A stretch of DNA of 49,754 nucleotides, from the NCBI GenBank assembly GCA_903905585.1, contig CAIVHB010000033.1:1-49754 (forward strand). The letters run 5' to 3'. The translations under genes were made by a program, and so were the position numbers. The first letter of the stretch is position 1. Every line of letters begins with the position of its first letter. The DNA comes from an uncultured Ferrovum sp. (GTDB taxonomy: Bacteria > Pseudomonadota > Gammaproteobacteria > Burkholderiales > Ferrovaceae). Below, piece by piece: positions 38,668 through 49,042 of the stretch. The notes under the pieces are model-generated. The model made no database searches. It was not told the DNA's origin and saw nothing but the letters and a program-made list of their open reading frames with translations.

Positions 38668-38825
38668 GCCGCTCCGATCACCCTGGGCAATAGGCTTAAA
38701 ATCTAAAGCCCTTAGGATAGGATGGATGTGCGATGCAAGACATTTTATTGTGCCTTGCAGCAAAATCGGTGCAGAAGTATGATTCAATATTCGTTCATTC
38801 AATTTAAACGTTTAGGAAGAATAAG
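38668..38825 (+). promoter_or_regulatory. Leader and promoter region of mdh
   Basis: This 158-base gap contains two small inverted repeats: GGCTT/AAGCC around 38692-38709, which may end the upstream transcript but lacks a T run, and GCAAG (38735-38739)/CTTGC (38754-38758). The last 60 bases are AT-rich and end in AGGAAGAATAAG before the ATG, a usable ribosome-binding site. I see no convincing -35/-10 pair. Confidence 0.35.
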
Positions 38826-39809
38826 ATGAAGAAAGCTGTTCGCGTGGCCGTGACGGGCTCGGGTGGTGCAATTGGATATAGCCTGCTGTTTAGAATTGCC
38901 AGTGGCGAAATGTTGGGGCCCGATCAGCCCGTCATTCTTCAGTTATTCGACATTACTCCATCATTGAAAGTAGTGAATGGCGTGGTCATGGAACTAGACG
39001 ATTGTGCATTCCCCTTGTTGCAATCTGTGGTCGTCACCGATGATGTGCGCGTCGCGTTTAAAGATGCTGACGTAGCTTTGTTGGTTGGCAGCCGCCCTCG
39101 CACCGCTGGCATGGAGCGTAAAGATTTGCTCGAGATGAATGGCGCGATTTTTACTGATCAAGGCCGTGCTTTGTCCGAAGTGGCTTCGCGCGATGTAAAA
39201 GTGTTGGTCGTGGGCAATCCGGCCAATACGAATTCACTCATCGCAATGAAAAATGCGAAGGATTTAAAGCCAGAGCAATTCACCGCAATGATGCGGTTGG
39301 ATCACAATCGTGCGCTATCGCAGATTGCAACCAAGGTATCCAAGCCTGTGAGCAGCGTGAAGAAGATGACCATCTGGGGTAATCACTCTGCAACGCAGTA
39401 TCCTGATTTATTCCATGCCGAAGTGGAAGGCCACAGTGTTTCCAAAATGATCAATGATCAGGCGTGGTTAGAAGGCAACTTCATCCCTACCGTGCAAAAG
39501 CGTGGTGCTGCCATTATTGAAGCCCGCGGTTCTTCAAGTGCTGCCAGTGCTGCCAATGCAGCCATTGCCCATATTCGCGATTGGACATTGGGCACCCCTG
39601 AGGGGGATTGGGTGACCATGGGTATTCCTTCTGATGGAAGCTATGGTATTCCTGAAGGCGTCATCTTCGGTTATCCCGTGACCTGTAAGAATGGTCAGTA
39701 CTCGATTGTTCGGGGTTTGGATGTGAGTGAATTCAGCCGCTCACGCATTGAAAAGACCCATGCAGAGCTGTTGGAAGAACGTGCTGCGGTCACACATTTA
39801 TTGGGCTAG
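38826..39809 (+). CDS. mdh: Malate dehydrogenase
   Basis: The 327-residue NAD-dependent enzyme oxidises malate to oxaloacetate. It has [20 protein letters not shown] (NAD-binding; the usual GAAGQIGY is GSGGAIGY here), [16 protein letters not shown] with substrate arginines, [11 protein letters not shown] and the catalytic His in [11 protein letters not shown]. The form is that of the cytosolic/chloroplast-like bacterial MDH group found in betaproteobacteria. It begins the TCA block but is not directly linked to sdh. Confidence 0.96.
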   Translation: MKKAVRVAVTGSGGAIGYSLLFRIASGEMLGPDQPVILQLFDITPSLKVVNGVVMELDDCAFPLLQSVVVTDDVRVAFKDADVALLVGSRPRTAGMERKDLLEMNGAIFTDQGRALSEVASRDVKVLVVGNPANTNSLIAMKNAKDLKPEQFTAMMRLDHNRALSQIATKVSKPVSSVKKMTIWGNHSATQYPDLFHAEVEGHSVSKMINDQAWLEGNFIPTVQKRGAAIIEARGSSSAASAANAAIAHIRDWTLGTPEGDWVTMGIPSDGSYGIPEGVIFGYPVTCKNGQYSIVRGLDVSEFSRSRIEKTHAELLEERAAVTHLLG

Positions 39810-39817
39810 AGTACGGT

Positions 39818-39851
39818 GTATCGGGTCGGAATATTTTTTTCGGCTCGATAC
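39818..39851 (+). other. Inverted repeat after mdh
   Basis: GTATCGGGTC (39818-39827) pairs with GGCTCGATAC (39842-39851) in ten steps including two G-T pairs, with a T-rich loop. It lies 9 bases past the mdh stop. No T run follows the stem on the plus strand, so it is either a weak terminator or an mRNA 3'-end stabiliser. Confidence 0.45.
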
Positions 39852-39945
39852 AATAAAATTGTCTCGCAAGATCATTTTTGCTGGTGTACGATTTGCGGTC
39901 ATTATCTGCGGGTAGTCAGTTATTTTGGCTCTTGAGAGAGAAAAA

Positions 39946-40368
39946 ATGCAAAGAACAATGCTACAGGCTAAGTTGCACAGAGTGACTACAACGCAGTCAG
40001 AACTGCACTATGAAGGCTCGTGTGCAATCGACCAAAATCTGCTCGATGCGGCCGATATTCATGAATATCAAGCCATTGATATTTACAACGTGAATAATGG
40101 TGCGCGTTTCTCTACCTACGCCATCAGCGCAGAGCGTGGAAGTGGAACGATATCAGTGAACGGTGCAGCTGCGCGTAATGCCGCGGCTGGCGATTTGCTG
40201 ATCATCGCTGCGTACGCTGTTTACAGCGAAGCTGAACTTACGCATTACGCCCCACGCTTGATTTATGTTGATGCAGAGAATCGCATCCTAGATCAGCGCA
40301 GTAAAATCCCTGTTCAAATGTTAAACACAGTGAGTGCTGAGATTCGCCCCTTCAACGCGAAGCGATGA
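39946..40368 (+). CDS. panD: Aspartate 1-decarboxylase (pyruvoyl enzyme)
   Basis: PanD makes beta-alanine for pantothenate. From ATG 39946 (GAGAGAG just upstream) it has 140 residues and starts [14 protein letters not shown], the canonical N-terminus; the frame open to 39925 is not used. The self-cleavage site Gly24-Ser25 is in YEGSCAID, where Ser25 becomes the pyruvoyl group. Thr57-like and NGAAARNA segments complete the active site. It stands alone between mdh and acnB, with its own short leader. Confidence 0.95.
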   Translation: MQRTMLQAKLHRVTTTQSELHYEGSCAIDQNLLDAADIHEYQAIDIYNVNNGARFSTYAISAERGSGTISVNGAAARNAAAGDLLIIAAYAVYSEAELTHYAPRLIYVDAENRILDQRSKIPVQMLNTVSAEIRPFNAKR

Positions 40369-40433
40369 AGGCCCTGATCTGGGTCGATGAGAGACGGGTA
40401 TTGCATTGAGGATGGTTGAGTCGAATTATAAAT

Positions 40434-40467
40434 AAAAAAACGGCCCCTTTTGAGGGCCGTTTTTTTA
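40434..40467. terminator. Bidirectional intrinsic terminator between panD and acnB
   Basis: CGGCCC (40441-40446) and GGGCCG (40454-40459) form a six-pair GC stem with a 7-base loop, flanked by seven A on the left and a T run on the right, so it can stop transcription from both sides. The convergent panD and acnB genes end 66 and 20 bases away. Confidence 0.92.
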
Positions 40468-40486
40468 TTTCCGCTCTGTATAGCGT

Positions 40487-43069
40487 TTACGCAACGCTGT
40501 CAGCCACCTCTTGATACTCGGCGATTTGGTCGAAATTCATATAGCGATAAATCTGGCTTCCATCGGCATTAATCACGCCCATATCAGCATGGTACTCAGC
40601 TACCGTTGGGATGCGACCCAGTCGCGCTGCAATCGCCGCTAACTCGGCAGAAGCGAGATACACATTAGAACCCTTGCCCAAACGATTGGGGAAGTTTCTT
40701 GTGGAAGTGGAAACCACGGTGGCACCCTCTTTAACCTGTGCTTGATTGCCCATGCATAATGAACAGCCGGGCATTTCCATTCTTGCGCCCGCTGTTCCAA
40801 AAGTGCCGTAATGGCCTTCTTTGGATAGCTCATCCTTATCCATCTTAGTAGGAGGGGCAACCCACAAACGCGTAGGGATATCGCGCTTGCCTTCTAGGAG
40901 CTTCGAAGCAGCACGGAAATGACCAATATTGGTCATACAAGATCCAATGAACACTTCGTCGATCGCGGTTCCTTGAACCTCGGATAGTACCTTGGCATCA
41001 TCGGGGTCATTCGGGCAGCACAAAATGGGTTCGGTAATCTCATTCAGATCAATTTCGATGATCTCAGCGTATTCGGCATCTTTATCCGCCTCGAGAAGTT
41101 GTGGCTTCGCCAACCATGCTTCCATACCCTGAATACGACGCTCAAGGCTGCGTCTATCTTCGTAGCCATTGGCAATCATCCACCTCAGCAGCGTGATATT
41201 GGAGTTGAGGTATTCAATGATGGGTTCTTTGTTTAGACGCACCGTGCAGCCTGCAGCGGAACGCTCTGCTGAAGCGTCAGAGAGTTCAAATGCCTGCTCT
41301 ACTTTCAAATCGGGCAAGCCTTCAATTTCAAGGATGCGGCCTGAGAAGGCGTTGATCTTGCCTTGCTTGGCGACCGTCAGCAAACCTTTCTTAATGGCAT
41401 AAAGAGGAATGGCATGAACCAAGTCACGCAAGGTAATTCCTGGCTGCATGGTGCCCTTGAAACGCACCAGAATCGATTCTGGCATGTCTAGGGGCATCAC
41501 GCCTGTCGCAGCAGCAAATGCGACAAGGCCAGAGCCTGCAGGGAAGCTGATGCCGATAGGGAAGCGGGTGTGGCTATCGCCCCCAGTTCCAACGGTATCT
41601 GGCAACAACATACGATTGAGCCAAGAGTGAATCACGCCGTCACCAGGCCGCAAAGCAATACCGCCACGATTAGAGATGAATGCGGGGAGATCACGGTGGG
41701 TTTTGACATCAACCGGTTTTGGGTAGGCAGCTGTGTGGCAGAAGGACTGCATCACGAGATCAGCTGAGAAGCCCAAGCAAGCTAAGTCTTTTAACTCATC
41801 ACGTGTCATGGGGCCGGTCGTATCTTGAGAGCCCACAGAGGTCATGCGAGGCTCACAGTAGGTCCCGGGGCGAATACCTTTGCCTTCGGGCATGCCACAG
41901 GCGCGACCCACCATTTTTTGCGCCAAGGTAAATCCTTTACCGCTATCTACAGGGGCGGTGGGCAGACGGAATAGGGTGCTGGCGGGTTGGCCCAAGAATT
42001 CAAGCGCTTTCGTGGTGAGGCTACGGCCAATAATGAGATTAATGCGGCCCCCTGCGCGGACCTCATCAAACAACACCTCTGAGCGAACTTTGAAAGTTGC
42101 CACCACCTTGCCCGCTTTTTCAATCTTGCCTTCATAGGGGTAGACATCAATCACATCCCCCATATTGAGCGCGGAGACATCTACCTCGATGGGTAGCGCG
42201 CCAGAATCTTCTTGGGTATTAAAGAAAATAGGAGCAATCTTGCCGCCCAAACACACTCCGCCAAAACGTTTGTTAGGAACAAAGGAAATGTCTTCGCCGG
42301 TATACCAAACCACAGAATTCGTTGCAGATTTGCGAGATGAACCTGTTCCAACCACGTCCCCCACATAGGCAACCAAGTGGCCCTTGGCTTTGAGATCGGC
42401 GATCAATTTGAGAGGGCCGATTTTGCCGGGTTCGTCAGGAACGATCCCTTCACGTGCATTTTTTAGCATCGCAAGTGCGTGAAGTGGAATGTCAGGGCGA
42501 CTCCATGCATCGGGTGCAGGAGATAAATCATCGGTATTGGTTTCACCGCCAACTTTAAATACGGTAATGGTAATTTTTTGCGCGACTTCAGGGCGACTGG
42601 TAAACCATTCTGCAGCGGCCCATGAAGCGATCACGCCCCGTGCATGGGTGTTTCCGGCTTTAGCTAGCTCCGCTACGTCGTGGAAAAAGTCGAACATCAA
42701 AAGGGTCTTCTTCAAACCCTCTGATGCAATGCCCGCTGTGACTTCATCGTTGAGTAAATCAATCAAGGGCTTCACGTTATAGCCACCCACCATGGTGCCG
42801 AGCAATTCAGTTGCTTTTTCACGGGTGATAAGCTTCACAGCAAAATCGCCATGGGCAACGGCCGAAAGGAAAGAGGCTTTGACTTTGGCGGCATCATCGA
42901 CACCGGGAGGAACACGGTGGGTCAGCAGATCAAGCAAGAAAGCATCTTCGCCTGCAGGTGGCGATTGAATGAGTTCAATCAACTCTGCGGTTTGCTGAGC
43001 GGTGAGGGGAAGAGGAGGAATGCCAAAGCTTGCGCGTTCGGCTAGGTGTTGACGATAAGCTTCTAGCAT
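40487..43069 (-). CDS. acnB: Aconitate hydratase B/2-methylisocitrate dehydratase
   Basis: The 860-residue protein starts [19 protein letters not shown], the standard AcnB N-terminus, at ATG 43069 with AAGGA 8-9 bases upstream; an open frame to 43108 adds residues with no family match. The HEAT-like N-terminal domain is followed by the swivel domain and the catalytic core. Iron-sulphur cysteines are visible in FIGSCMTN and [11 protein letters not shown], and [14 protein letters not shown] is the aconitase signature. It interconverts citrate and isocitrate and is placed convergent with panD and divergent from the GntR gene. Confidence 0.97.
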   Translation of the reverse strand: MLEAYRQHLAERASFGIPPLPLTAQQTAELIELIQSPPAGEDAFLLDLLTHRVPPGVDDAAKVKASFLSAVAHGDFAVKLITREKATELLGTMVGGYNVKPLIDLLNDEVTAGIASEGLKKTLLMFDFFHDVAELAKAGNTHARGVIASWAAAEWFTSRPEVAQKITITVFKVGGETNTDDLSPAPDAWSRPDIPLHALAMLKNAREGIVPDEPGKIGPLKLIADLKAKGHLVAYVGDVVGTGSSRKSATNSVVWYTGEDISFVPNKRFGGVCLGGKIAPIFFNTQEDSGALPIEVDVSALNMGDVIDVYPYEGKIEKAGKVVATFKVRSEVLFDEVRAGGRINLIIGRSLTTKALEFLGQPASTLFRLPTAPVDSGKGFTLAQKMVGRACGMPEGKGIRPGTYCEPRMTSVGSQDTTGPMTRDELKDLACLGFSADLVMQSFCHTAAYPKPVDVKTHRDLPAFISNRGGIALRPGDGVIHSWLNRMLLPDTVGTGGDSHTRFPIGISFPAGSGLVAFAAATGVMPLDMPESILVRFKGTMQPGITLRDLVHAIPLYAIKKGLLTVAKQGKINAFSGRILEIEGLPDLKVEQAFELSDASAERSAAGCTVRLNKEPIIEYLNSNITLLRWMIANGYEDRRSLERRIQGMEAWLAKPQLLEADKDAEYAEIIEIDLNEITEPILCCPNDPDDAKVLSEVQGTAIDEVFIGSCMTNIGHFRAASKLLEGKRDIPTRLWVAPPTKMDKDELSKEGHYGTFGTAGARMEMPGCSLCMGNQAQVKEGATVVSTSTRNFPNRLGKGSNVYLASAELAAIAARLGRIPTVAEYHADMGVINADGSQIYRYMNFDQIAEYQEVADSVA

Positions 43070-43328
43070 GGTGATGTCCTTGAGATCAAATGACGGATAG
43101 GTCGGCAAACTAAAAAACTAAACAGATCTTTTTGTTGCAGGGCAGCGTAAAATCAAGCCTCGGGACTGTGCTTTATTTTTCACGTACAAATCCTCCTGAC
43201 TCCTAAGAAAGATCATAAGATTCGTGGTCTTTTGTGTCAACTAAACTTATAACTTATATAAGATATAATACGGTGGATTTTCGTTTTAAACGCGTGATAC
43301 ACTGCACTGCAAGATCAACGAAAAGATC
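43070..43328. promoter_or_regulatory. Divergent acnB-gntR regulatory region with palindrome and -10 box
   Basis: This is the longest gap of the block, 259 bases. It holds the perfect 10-base palindrome CTTATATAAG (43253-43262) immediately before TATAAT (43264-43269), which is 60 bases upstream of the gntR ATG. No good -35 is visible, so the palindrome could be an operator over the promoter. GntR proteins commonly bind such AT-rich dyads in their own control regions. Confidence 0.45.
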
Positions 43329-44060
43329 ATGACAACACTTACTTCTCCTAGCTTTCGGCCGCTTTACGATCAAATCAAGATTCTGCTCACACAGAGTTTG
43401 ATTGCGGGAGAATGGCGCCCGGGAGAGTCTATTCCCAGTGAAATTGAGCTAGCACAGCGCTACAAGGTCAGTCAGGGTACCGTTCGTAAGGCCATTGACG
43501 CACTCGCTGCTGACAATATTGTGGTGCGCCGACAAGGTAAAGGCACTTTTGTGGCTTCTCATGCCCAAGAGCGCTCTACGACCCGTTTTCTTCGCATTGC
43601 TCCGGATCAAGATGTTCATGAATACCCCGTCAGTGAACTCGTTGGGTTTGAGCGTGAGCGCGCTTCAGGCCCCTCTCAACGTCTTCTAGACCTCAGAGCT
43701 GGGGCCTCGGTTTATGTGATTCATCGCCTACTCAAATTTCACAACACCCCTACGGTATTGGATGAAATCCATCTTCCGAGCGCCCTGTTTAAAGGCCTCG
43801 ATGAAGCGCTGTTGAGAAAGCATAAAGGATCGATGTATGGCTTTTTAGAGTCACACTTTGGTATTACCATGATTCGCGCTGAAGAGCGGATTAAAGCGGT
43901 CTTGGCAGATCATCACTCTGCCCAACTTCTTGAGGTGCCTGAGGGAACCCCTTTGCTGTGTGTGGATCGTATTGCATTCACCTATGGAGATCGTCCAGTG
44001 GAATGGAGGCGAGGCTTGTGCGTCACAAATTCATATTCTTATGTTAATGAAGTCAGTTAA
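43329..44060 (+). CDS. GntR family transcriptional regulator with UTRA domain
   Basis: The 243-residue protein has an N-terminal GntR winged helix (residues about 10-77, including PSEIELAQRYKVSQGTVRKA and the wing RRQGKGTFVA) and a C-terminal UTRA effector domain (from about 95 to 235, with PLLCVDRIAF near the end). This is the HutC-type subfamily, which senses small metabolites. It lies 45 bases before sdhC on the same strand and is divergent from acnB, an arrangement common in betaproteobacteria. Control of the sdh-gltA-suc genes and acnB is inferred from position. Confidence 0.87.
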   Translation: MTTLTSPSFRPLYDQIKILLTQSLIAGEWRPGESIPSEIELAQRYKVSQGTVRKAIDALAADNIVVRRQGKGTFVASHAQERSTTRFLRIAPDQDVHEYPVSELVGFERERASGPSQRLLDLRAGASVYVIHRLLKFHNTPTVLDEIHLPSALFKGLDEALLRKHKGSMYGFLESHFGITMIRAEERIKAVLADHHSAQLLEVPEGTPLLCVDRIAFTYGDRPVEWRRGLCVTNSYSYVNEVS

Positions 44061-44105
44061 CGTTACTTAATATTCTTCTGTATCCAATTATTTAAGTGAG
44101 GATTT

Positions 44106-44501
44106 ATGGCATATCCCCCTGTTGCAACAAAGAAGCGCCCTAAACACCTTGAGTTGTGGAAAATTAGGCTTCCGATCCCGGGAGTGGTATCAATACTTCA
44201 CAGGATCACGGGATTTGGGATGTTTTTGGTCCTTATTCCTGTTCTTCTTGCCATTTTGGATCGCTCATTAGCTTCGCAAGAAAGTTTTGAAGACCTCCGT
44301 TTTCAATTGTCAGGTCCATTGCCCAAACTCATTGTTTTGGCATTTAGCTGGGCTTTTCTGCATCATTTTTTTGCAGGGATTCGTTATTTACTCCTGGATT
44401 TGCATTTGGGTATTGATCTTCCCAGTACGCGTTTCTGGAGCAAAGCTGTCTTGGTGGCAGGTGGAATGGCAACTCTTCTCGTGGCGGTGGCGATATGGTG
44501 A
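44106..44501 (+). CDS. sdhC: Succinate dehydrogenase cytochrome b556 subunit
   Basis: The 131-residue membrane anchor has three hydrophobic segments. RLPIPGVVSILHRITGFGMF near residues 22-41 is the SdhC signature with the Ser and Arg of the quinone site, and the heme-ligand His lies in HHFFAGIRYLLLDLHLG. It forms complex II with SdhD in the inner membrane. The end overlaps sdhD by 7 bases. Confidence 0.95.
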   Translation: MAYPPVATKKRPKHLELWKIRLPIPGVVSILHRITGFGMFLVLIPVLLAILDRSLASQESFEDLRFQLSGPLPKLIVLAFSWAFLHHFFAGIRYLLLDLHLGIDLPSTRFWSKAVLVAGGMATLLVAVAIW

Positions 44502-44842
44502 AAAGAATTGTAGTGGGGGCTCATTACGGCCTTCGTGATTGGTTAATGCAGCGGGTCACTGCGGTGATCATGGTGCTAGCAACCTTGGTATTTGCGGCCT
44601 TTTTTGTAACGCACTTGTCGATGGAATTTGAAGATTGGCAAGGTTTTCTCTCGTTCCAGGCCATACGAGTCTTAACGCTTTTATTCTTCTTAAGTCTGTT
44701 CCTGCATGCCTGGGTGGGCATCAGGGATATCTTGATGGATTACGTTCAGCCCGTCGGCATTCGGCTTACTTTACAGATTGCAACCATTATTGCGCTGGTT
44801 TCGTATGCCTTATGGACGGTCTCTATTCTCTGGAGAGTGTAA
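44495..44842 (+). CDS. sdhD: Succinate dehydrogenase membrane anchor subunit
   Basis: The 115-residue protein has three hydrophobic segments and the SdhD features GLRDWLMQRVTAV near residue 9 and HAWVGIRDILMDYV near 75. It completes the membrane part of complex II that passes electrons to ubiquinone. It overlaps sdhC and lies 3 bases before sdhA, so the four subunits are co-translated. Confidence 0.94.
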   Translation: MVKRIVVGAHYGLRDWLMQRVTAVIMVLATLVFAAFFVTHLSMEFEDWQGFLSFQAIRVLTLLFFLSLFLHAWVGIRDILMDYVQPVGIRLTLQIATIIALVSYALWTVSILWRV

Positions 44843-44845
44843 AAA

Positions 44846-46609
44846 ATGGCTCTAGTTCACAGGCAGTTTGATGCAGTTATCGTGGGTGGTGGTGGCTCAG
44901 GTTTGCGATGCTCTTTGCAGCTTGCTGAAGCAGGTTTGAAAGTAGCCGTGTTTTCTAAGGTGTTTCCTACCCGTTCCCACACCGTAGCAGCGCAAGGTGG
45001 TATTGGTGCATCCTTGGGAAATATGTCAGAAGATCATTGGCTCTGGCATATGTACGACACCATTAAGGGTTCGGATTATCTTGGCGATCAAGATGCCATT
45101 GAGTTCATGTGCCGTGAGGCATCGCAGTGTGTGTATGAGCTTGAGCATTTTGGTATGCCGTTTGACCGTAATCCCGATGGCACCATTTATCAGCGTCCTT
45201 TCGGCGGTCACTCACAAAACTTTGGTGAGAAGCCCGTGCATCGCAGCTGCGCTGCGGCTGATCGGACAGGTCATGCGATGTTGCATACCCTGTATCAACG
45301 CAATGTGCGCGCCAACTGTCAGTTCTTTGTGGAATGGATGGCCTTAGATCTGATTCGCGACAAAGAAGGCAATGTGCTGGGAATTGTTGCGTTAGAAATG
45401 GAAACCGGTGAACCCATGATTTTCCAAGCCAAAGCAACTGTGTTGGCTACGGGTGGAGCAGGTCGTATTTTCCAATCCAGCACGAATGCATTCATCAATA
45501 CCGGCGATGGATTGGGTATGGCAGCCCGTGCAGGAATTCCTTTGGAAGACATGGAGTTTTGGCAATTCCACCCCACGGGTGTGGCCGGTGCAGGCGTTTT
45601 AATTACGGAAGGGGTGCGTGGGGAAGGCGGTTACCTTGTGAATTCAGAAGGTGAACGTTTTATGGAGCGCTATGCGCCCACCATGAAAGATTTAGCCAGT
45701 CGCGATGTGGTTTCTCGTTCTATGGACCAAGAAATTAAGGAAGGTCGCGGAGTTGGCCCAGAGAAAGATCACGTGCTCTTGAAGCTGGATCACTTGGGTG
45801 CGGACACCATCATGAAGCGCTTGCCTGGTATTCATGAAATTGCAATGAAGTTCGCGAATGTAGACCCCATCAAAGATCCTATTCCTGTTGTTCCAACCTG
45901 CCATTACATGATGGGTGGGATCCCTACCAATGTGCATGGTCAGGTAGTGGTGCCTAAGGGTGATCAACACAATGCCATCGTGAATGGCCTGTATGCCGTT
46001 GGAGAGTGTGCGTGTGTATCCGTTCACGGTGCCAATCGTTTGGGAACAAATTCCTTGCTCGATCTCGTCGTGTTTGGACGCGCAGCAGGAAATCATGTGA
46101 CGAAGTTTATTCAAGCAGATCGTTCCCAACCAGACCTGCCCTCTGATGCTGCTGATTTATCGCTCTCTCGTTTGGCTCGGATCGACAGCACAACAAGCGG
46201 AGAAAATGTTGCTGATGTGGGCTTGGCGATGCGCAAGACGGTGCAAACCCATAGCGGTGTTTTCCGCACCGGTAAGCTGCTCTCTGAAGGGGTAGATAAG
46301 ATTCGTGATATTGCCAATCGTGCGCGTAATACAGCGATTAAAGACCGCAGCAAAACCTTTAATACTGCTCGCATTGAAGCGCTAGAGCTCGAAAACTTAG
46401 CCCTCATTGCTGAGGCTACTTTGGTGTCAGGCAATGCCCGCACCGAGAGTCGTGGTGCGCATGCGCGTGAAGACTTCCAAGATCGCGATGATAAGAACTG
46501 GTTGAAGCACAGTATGTGGCATATGGAAGGAAGCAAAATGACGTACAAGCCAGTCAACCTCAAGCCTATGACTGTTGAAGCCTTTGAACCCAAGGTTCGT
46601 GTGTACTAA
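44846..46609 (+). CDS. sdhA: Succinate dehydrogenase flavoprotein subunit
   Basis: The 587-residue subunit oxidises succinate to fumarate. It has the FAD motif [19 protein letters not shown] near residue 12, and the histidine that carries covalent FAD in [30 protein letters not shown] and [14 protein letters not shown] form the dicarboxylate site and second FAD contact. The C-terminal helical domain ends with [15 protein letters not shown]. The flavin attachment requires SdhE, encoded two genes downstream. Confidence 0.98.
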   Translation: MALVHRQFDAVIVGGGGSGLRCSLQLAEAGLKVAVFSKVFPTRSHTVAAQGGIGASLGNMSEDHWLWHMYDTIKGSDYLGDQDAIEFMCREASQCVYELEHFGMPFDRNPDGTIYQRPFGGHSQNFGEKPVHRSCAAADRTGHAMLHTLYQRNVRANCQFFVEWMALDLIRDKEGNVLGIVALEMETGEPMIFQAKATVLATGGAGRIFQSSTNAFINTGDGLGMAARAGIPLEDMEFWQFHPTGVAGAGVLITEGVRGEGGYLVNSEGERFMERYAPTMKDLASRDVVSRSMDQEIKEGRGVGPEKDHVLLKLDHLGADTIMKRLPGIHEIAMKFANVDPIKDPIPVVPTCHYMMGGIPTNVHGQVVVPKGDQHNAIVNGLYAVGECACVSVHGANRLGTNSLLDLVVFGRAAGNHVTKFIQADRSQPDLPSDAADLSLSRLARIDSTTSGENVADVGLAMRKTVQTHSGVFRTGKLLSEGVDKIRDIANRARNTAIKDRSKTFNTARIEALELENLALIAEATLVSGNARTESRGAHAREDFQDRDDKNWLKHSMWHMEGSKMTYKPVNLKPMTVEAFEPKVRVY

Positions 46610-46638
46610 GACTGCACCCAATTAAATCGGAGCGCATG

Positions 46639-47334
46639 ATGAAATTTAATGTTTACCGCTACAACCCTGAGACGGACGCTAAGCCCTACATGCAGTCTTA
46701 TGATGTGGAGTTAAAGTCCACCGACCGGATGCTGCTGGATGCCATTCTGCGAATTAAAGAAATGGATGACACCTTAAGTCTTCGCAAGTCTTGTCGTGAA
46801 GGTGTGTGTGGATCAGATGGGATGAATATCAACGGTAAGAACGGCCTGGCCTGCATTACCCCCATCTCCAGTTTAAAAGAGCCTGTTGAGTTACGTCCTC
46901 TGCCTGGTCTGCCTGTGATTCGCGATTTGATCGTGGATATGAGCCAGTTCTTTAAGCAATATCATTCGGTGACGCCTTACCTTGTCAACGATACCGTTGC
47001 CCCTGAAAAAGAGCGTTTGCAATCTCCCGAAGACCGTGAAGAATTGAATGGCCTGTATGAGTGTATCTTGTGTGCATGCTGCAGTACGTCTTGCCCTTCT
47101 TTCTGGTGGAATCCTGATAAATTTGTGGGGCCTGCTGGTTTGTTACAAGCCTATCGCTTCTTGGCCGATACCCGCGATCAAGCCACCAATGAGCGTCTTG
47201 ATAATCTGGAAGACCCCTACCGCTTATTCCGTTGCCACACCATCATGAATTGTGTGGATGTCTGTCCCAAAGGTCTGAATCCTTCCTTGGCAATTGGCAA
47301 AATTAAAGAGATGTTGGTCAAGCGTGCGGTATAG
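46639..47334 (+). CDS. sdhB: Succinate dehydrogenase iron-sulphur subunit
   Basis: The 231-residue subunit carries all three clusters: [2Fe-2S] in SCREGVCGSDG and the following LAC, [4Fe-4S] in CILCACCSTSCPSFWW, and [3Fe-4S] in CHTIMNCVDVCPKGLNP. It passes electrons from FAD to the quinone. Two ATG codons are adjacent (46636, 46639); GGAG ends 6 bases before the second, so I choose that one. Confidence 0.97.
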   Translation: MKFNVYRYNPETDAKPYMQSYDVELKSTDRMLLDAILRIKEMDDTLSLRKSCREGVCGSDGMNINGKNGLACITPISSLKEPVELRPLPGLPVIRDLIVDMSQFFKQYHSVTPYLVNDTVAPEKERLQSPEDREELNGLYECILCACCSTSCPSFWWNPDKFVGPAGLLQAYRFLADTRDQATNERLDNLEDPYRLFRCHTIMNCVDVCPKGLNPSLAIGKIKEMLVKRAV

Positions 47335-47385
47335 CCGTCATCTTGCTGTCGCTTCTTTGGTACATGCTAAGCGGGAGTGCTCCCC

Positions 47386-47637
47386 TTGAATCAGAGCGAA
47401 ATACAAAAAGCACGTGAGCGCTCCCGATGGCGCAGTCGGCGGGGGTTGTTGGAACTAGATTTGCTCTTGGAGAAGTTCCTGGCCAAACGGCTGGGAGAGT
47501 TGGACGAGGAAGCACTGCACCGGTACGACGAGTTGCTGCTGCTCCCCGATAACGAGCTACTGGACATCGTGATGGGGCGTAAACCCGCCCCGGATGAACA
47601 TACCAGAGCCATTATTTCGATGATCCTGGCTGGTTAG
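47386..47637 (+). CDS. sdhE: FAD assembly factor SdhE
   Basis: The small protein (83 residues from TTG 47386) contains RRGLLELDLLLEKFL, in which the RGxxE motif is the SdhE signature needed to attach FAD to SdhA. TTG 47386 has GGGAG 8 bases upstream; a GTG at 47377 adds three residues but overlaps that ribosome site. It sits between sdhB and gltA, the usual betaproteobacterial place. Confidence 0.93.
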   Translation: MNQSEIQKARERSRWRSRRGLLELDLLLEKFLAKRLGELDEEALHRYDELLLLPDNELLDIVMGRKPAPDEHTRAIISMILAG

Positions 47638-47683
47638 ATTCACAGCGCGCTCATCACTTTTATGACTTGAAAGAATTGGGAGA

Positions 47684-48985
47684 ATGAACATGCAAAGCAA
47701 AGGAATCGCAACGCTCACATGGGGCGAAGGTAAAAGTATCGAATTGCCTATTTATGGCGGAGCACTTGGCCCGGATGTCATTGATATTCGTCAGTTAGGT
47801 AAAACGGGTATGTTCACCTATGACCCCGGTTTTTTGGCAACCGCGAGCTGCCAGTCACGCATTACCTTTATCGATGGGGATATAGGTTTGTTGTACTACC
47901 GTGGTTACCCTATCGAGCAGCTTGCTGAACATTGCGACTTTATGGAAGTGTGTTACTTGCTCTTAAATGGTGAGTTACCCAGCGCTGCGCAACGTCAACA
48001 ATTTGTGACCAAAGTTCAAACGCACACCATGGTGCATGATCAGTTGTTGAGTTTTTTTAAAGGCTTCCGTCGCGATGCGCACCCTATGGCTGTGATGGTG
48101 GGTGTGGTCGGTGCACTGTCCGCCTTCTATCACGATAGTTTGGATATCAATAACGCTGAGCATCGCGCTACTTCGGCTAATCGCTTGATTGCCAAGGTGC
48201 CAACCATTGCTGCAATGTGCTACCGCTATAACATGGGCTTGCCGTTCATGTACCCGCAAAATCACATGAGCTATGCAGAGAATTTCTTGTATATGATGTT
48301 CGCTACGCCTTGTGAGCCCTACAAGCCCAGCCCCGTTATCGTTCGTGCGTTTGACCGTATCCTGACTTTGCATGCTGATCACGAGCAAAATGCTTCAACC
48401 TCAACCGTACGTTTGGCCGGTTCTTCAGGCGCTAATCCCTTCGCTTGTATCTCAGCGGGCATTGCAGCTTTGTGGGGCCCCGCTCACGGGGGTGCAAACG
48501 AAGCCGTGTTGAAGCAGTTGGCCGAAATTGGTGACGTCTCTCAAGTCCCTGCATTCATTGCCCGTGTGAAAGATAAAAACGATTCAGTTCGTTTAATGGG
48601 TTTTGGACACCGTGTTTACAAGAACATGGATCCGCGCGCTGAAGTGATGCGTCGCACCTGCCATGAAGTGTTGAATGAATTGGGTCTGCATGATGATCCC
48701 CTGTTTAAGCTTGCTATTGAACTTGAGCGTATTGCGTTGAGTGATTCTTATTTTATTGAGAAGAAGCTCTACCCCAATGTGGACTTCTACTCAGGTATTG
48801 TTTTACGTGCCTTGGGTATTCCTACCAGTATGTTCACTGCGATTTTTGCGGTAGGTCGCACTGTGGGCTGGGTTTCGCAATGGACAGAAATGATTGCAGA
48901 TCCTGAATACAAAATTGGCCGTCCCCGTCAGTTGTATCAGGGTCAAGTCAAACGTGATGTATTGCCAATCGGAAAACGTGGATAA
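47684..48985 (+). CDS. gltA: Citrate synthase (type II)
   Basis: The 433-residue enzyme condenses oxaloacetate and acetyl-CoA. The catalytic residues are in [13 protein letters not shown] (His), [14 protein letters not shown] (His and Arg) and [11 protein letters not shown] (Asp), with [15 protein letters not shown] before them. The N-terminal domain with the small beta-rich part typical of Gram-negative, NADH-sensitive hexameric enzymes is present (residues 1-60). ATG 47684 follows TTGGGAG. The sdhE-gltA-sucA order supports the call. Confidence 0.98.
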   Translation: MNMQSKGIATLTWGEGKSIELPIYGGALGPDVIDIRQLGKTGMFTYDPGFLATASCQSRITFIDGDIGLLYYRGYPIEQLAEHCDFMEVCYLLLNGELPSAAQRQQFVTKVQTHTMVHDQLLSFFKGFRRDAHPMAVMVGVVGALSAFYHDSLDINNAEHRATSANRLIAKVPTIAAMCYRYNMGLPFMYPQNHMSYAENFLYMMFATPCEPYKPSPVIVRAFDRILTLHADHEQNASTSTVRLAGSSGANPFACISAGIAALWGPAHGGANEAVLKQLAEIGDVSQVPAFIARVKDKNDSVRLMGFGHRVYKNMDPRAEVMRRTCHEVLNELGLHDDPLFKLAIELERIALSDSYFIEKKLYPNVDFYSGIVLRALGIPTSMFTAIFAVGRTVGWVSQWTEMIADPEYKIGRPRQLYQGQVKRDVLPIGKRG

Positions 48986-49042
48986 AATCGCGTATTGATT
49001 TCAGTCACACTTGCATAAAAGTGCTGAACAGGAGACTAGGCT

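Noticed and set aside
45692..46593. Two long minus-strand frames opposite sdhA
   Set aside because: They are antisense to conserved sdhA motifs; codon bias of sdhA alone explains their openness.
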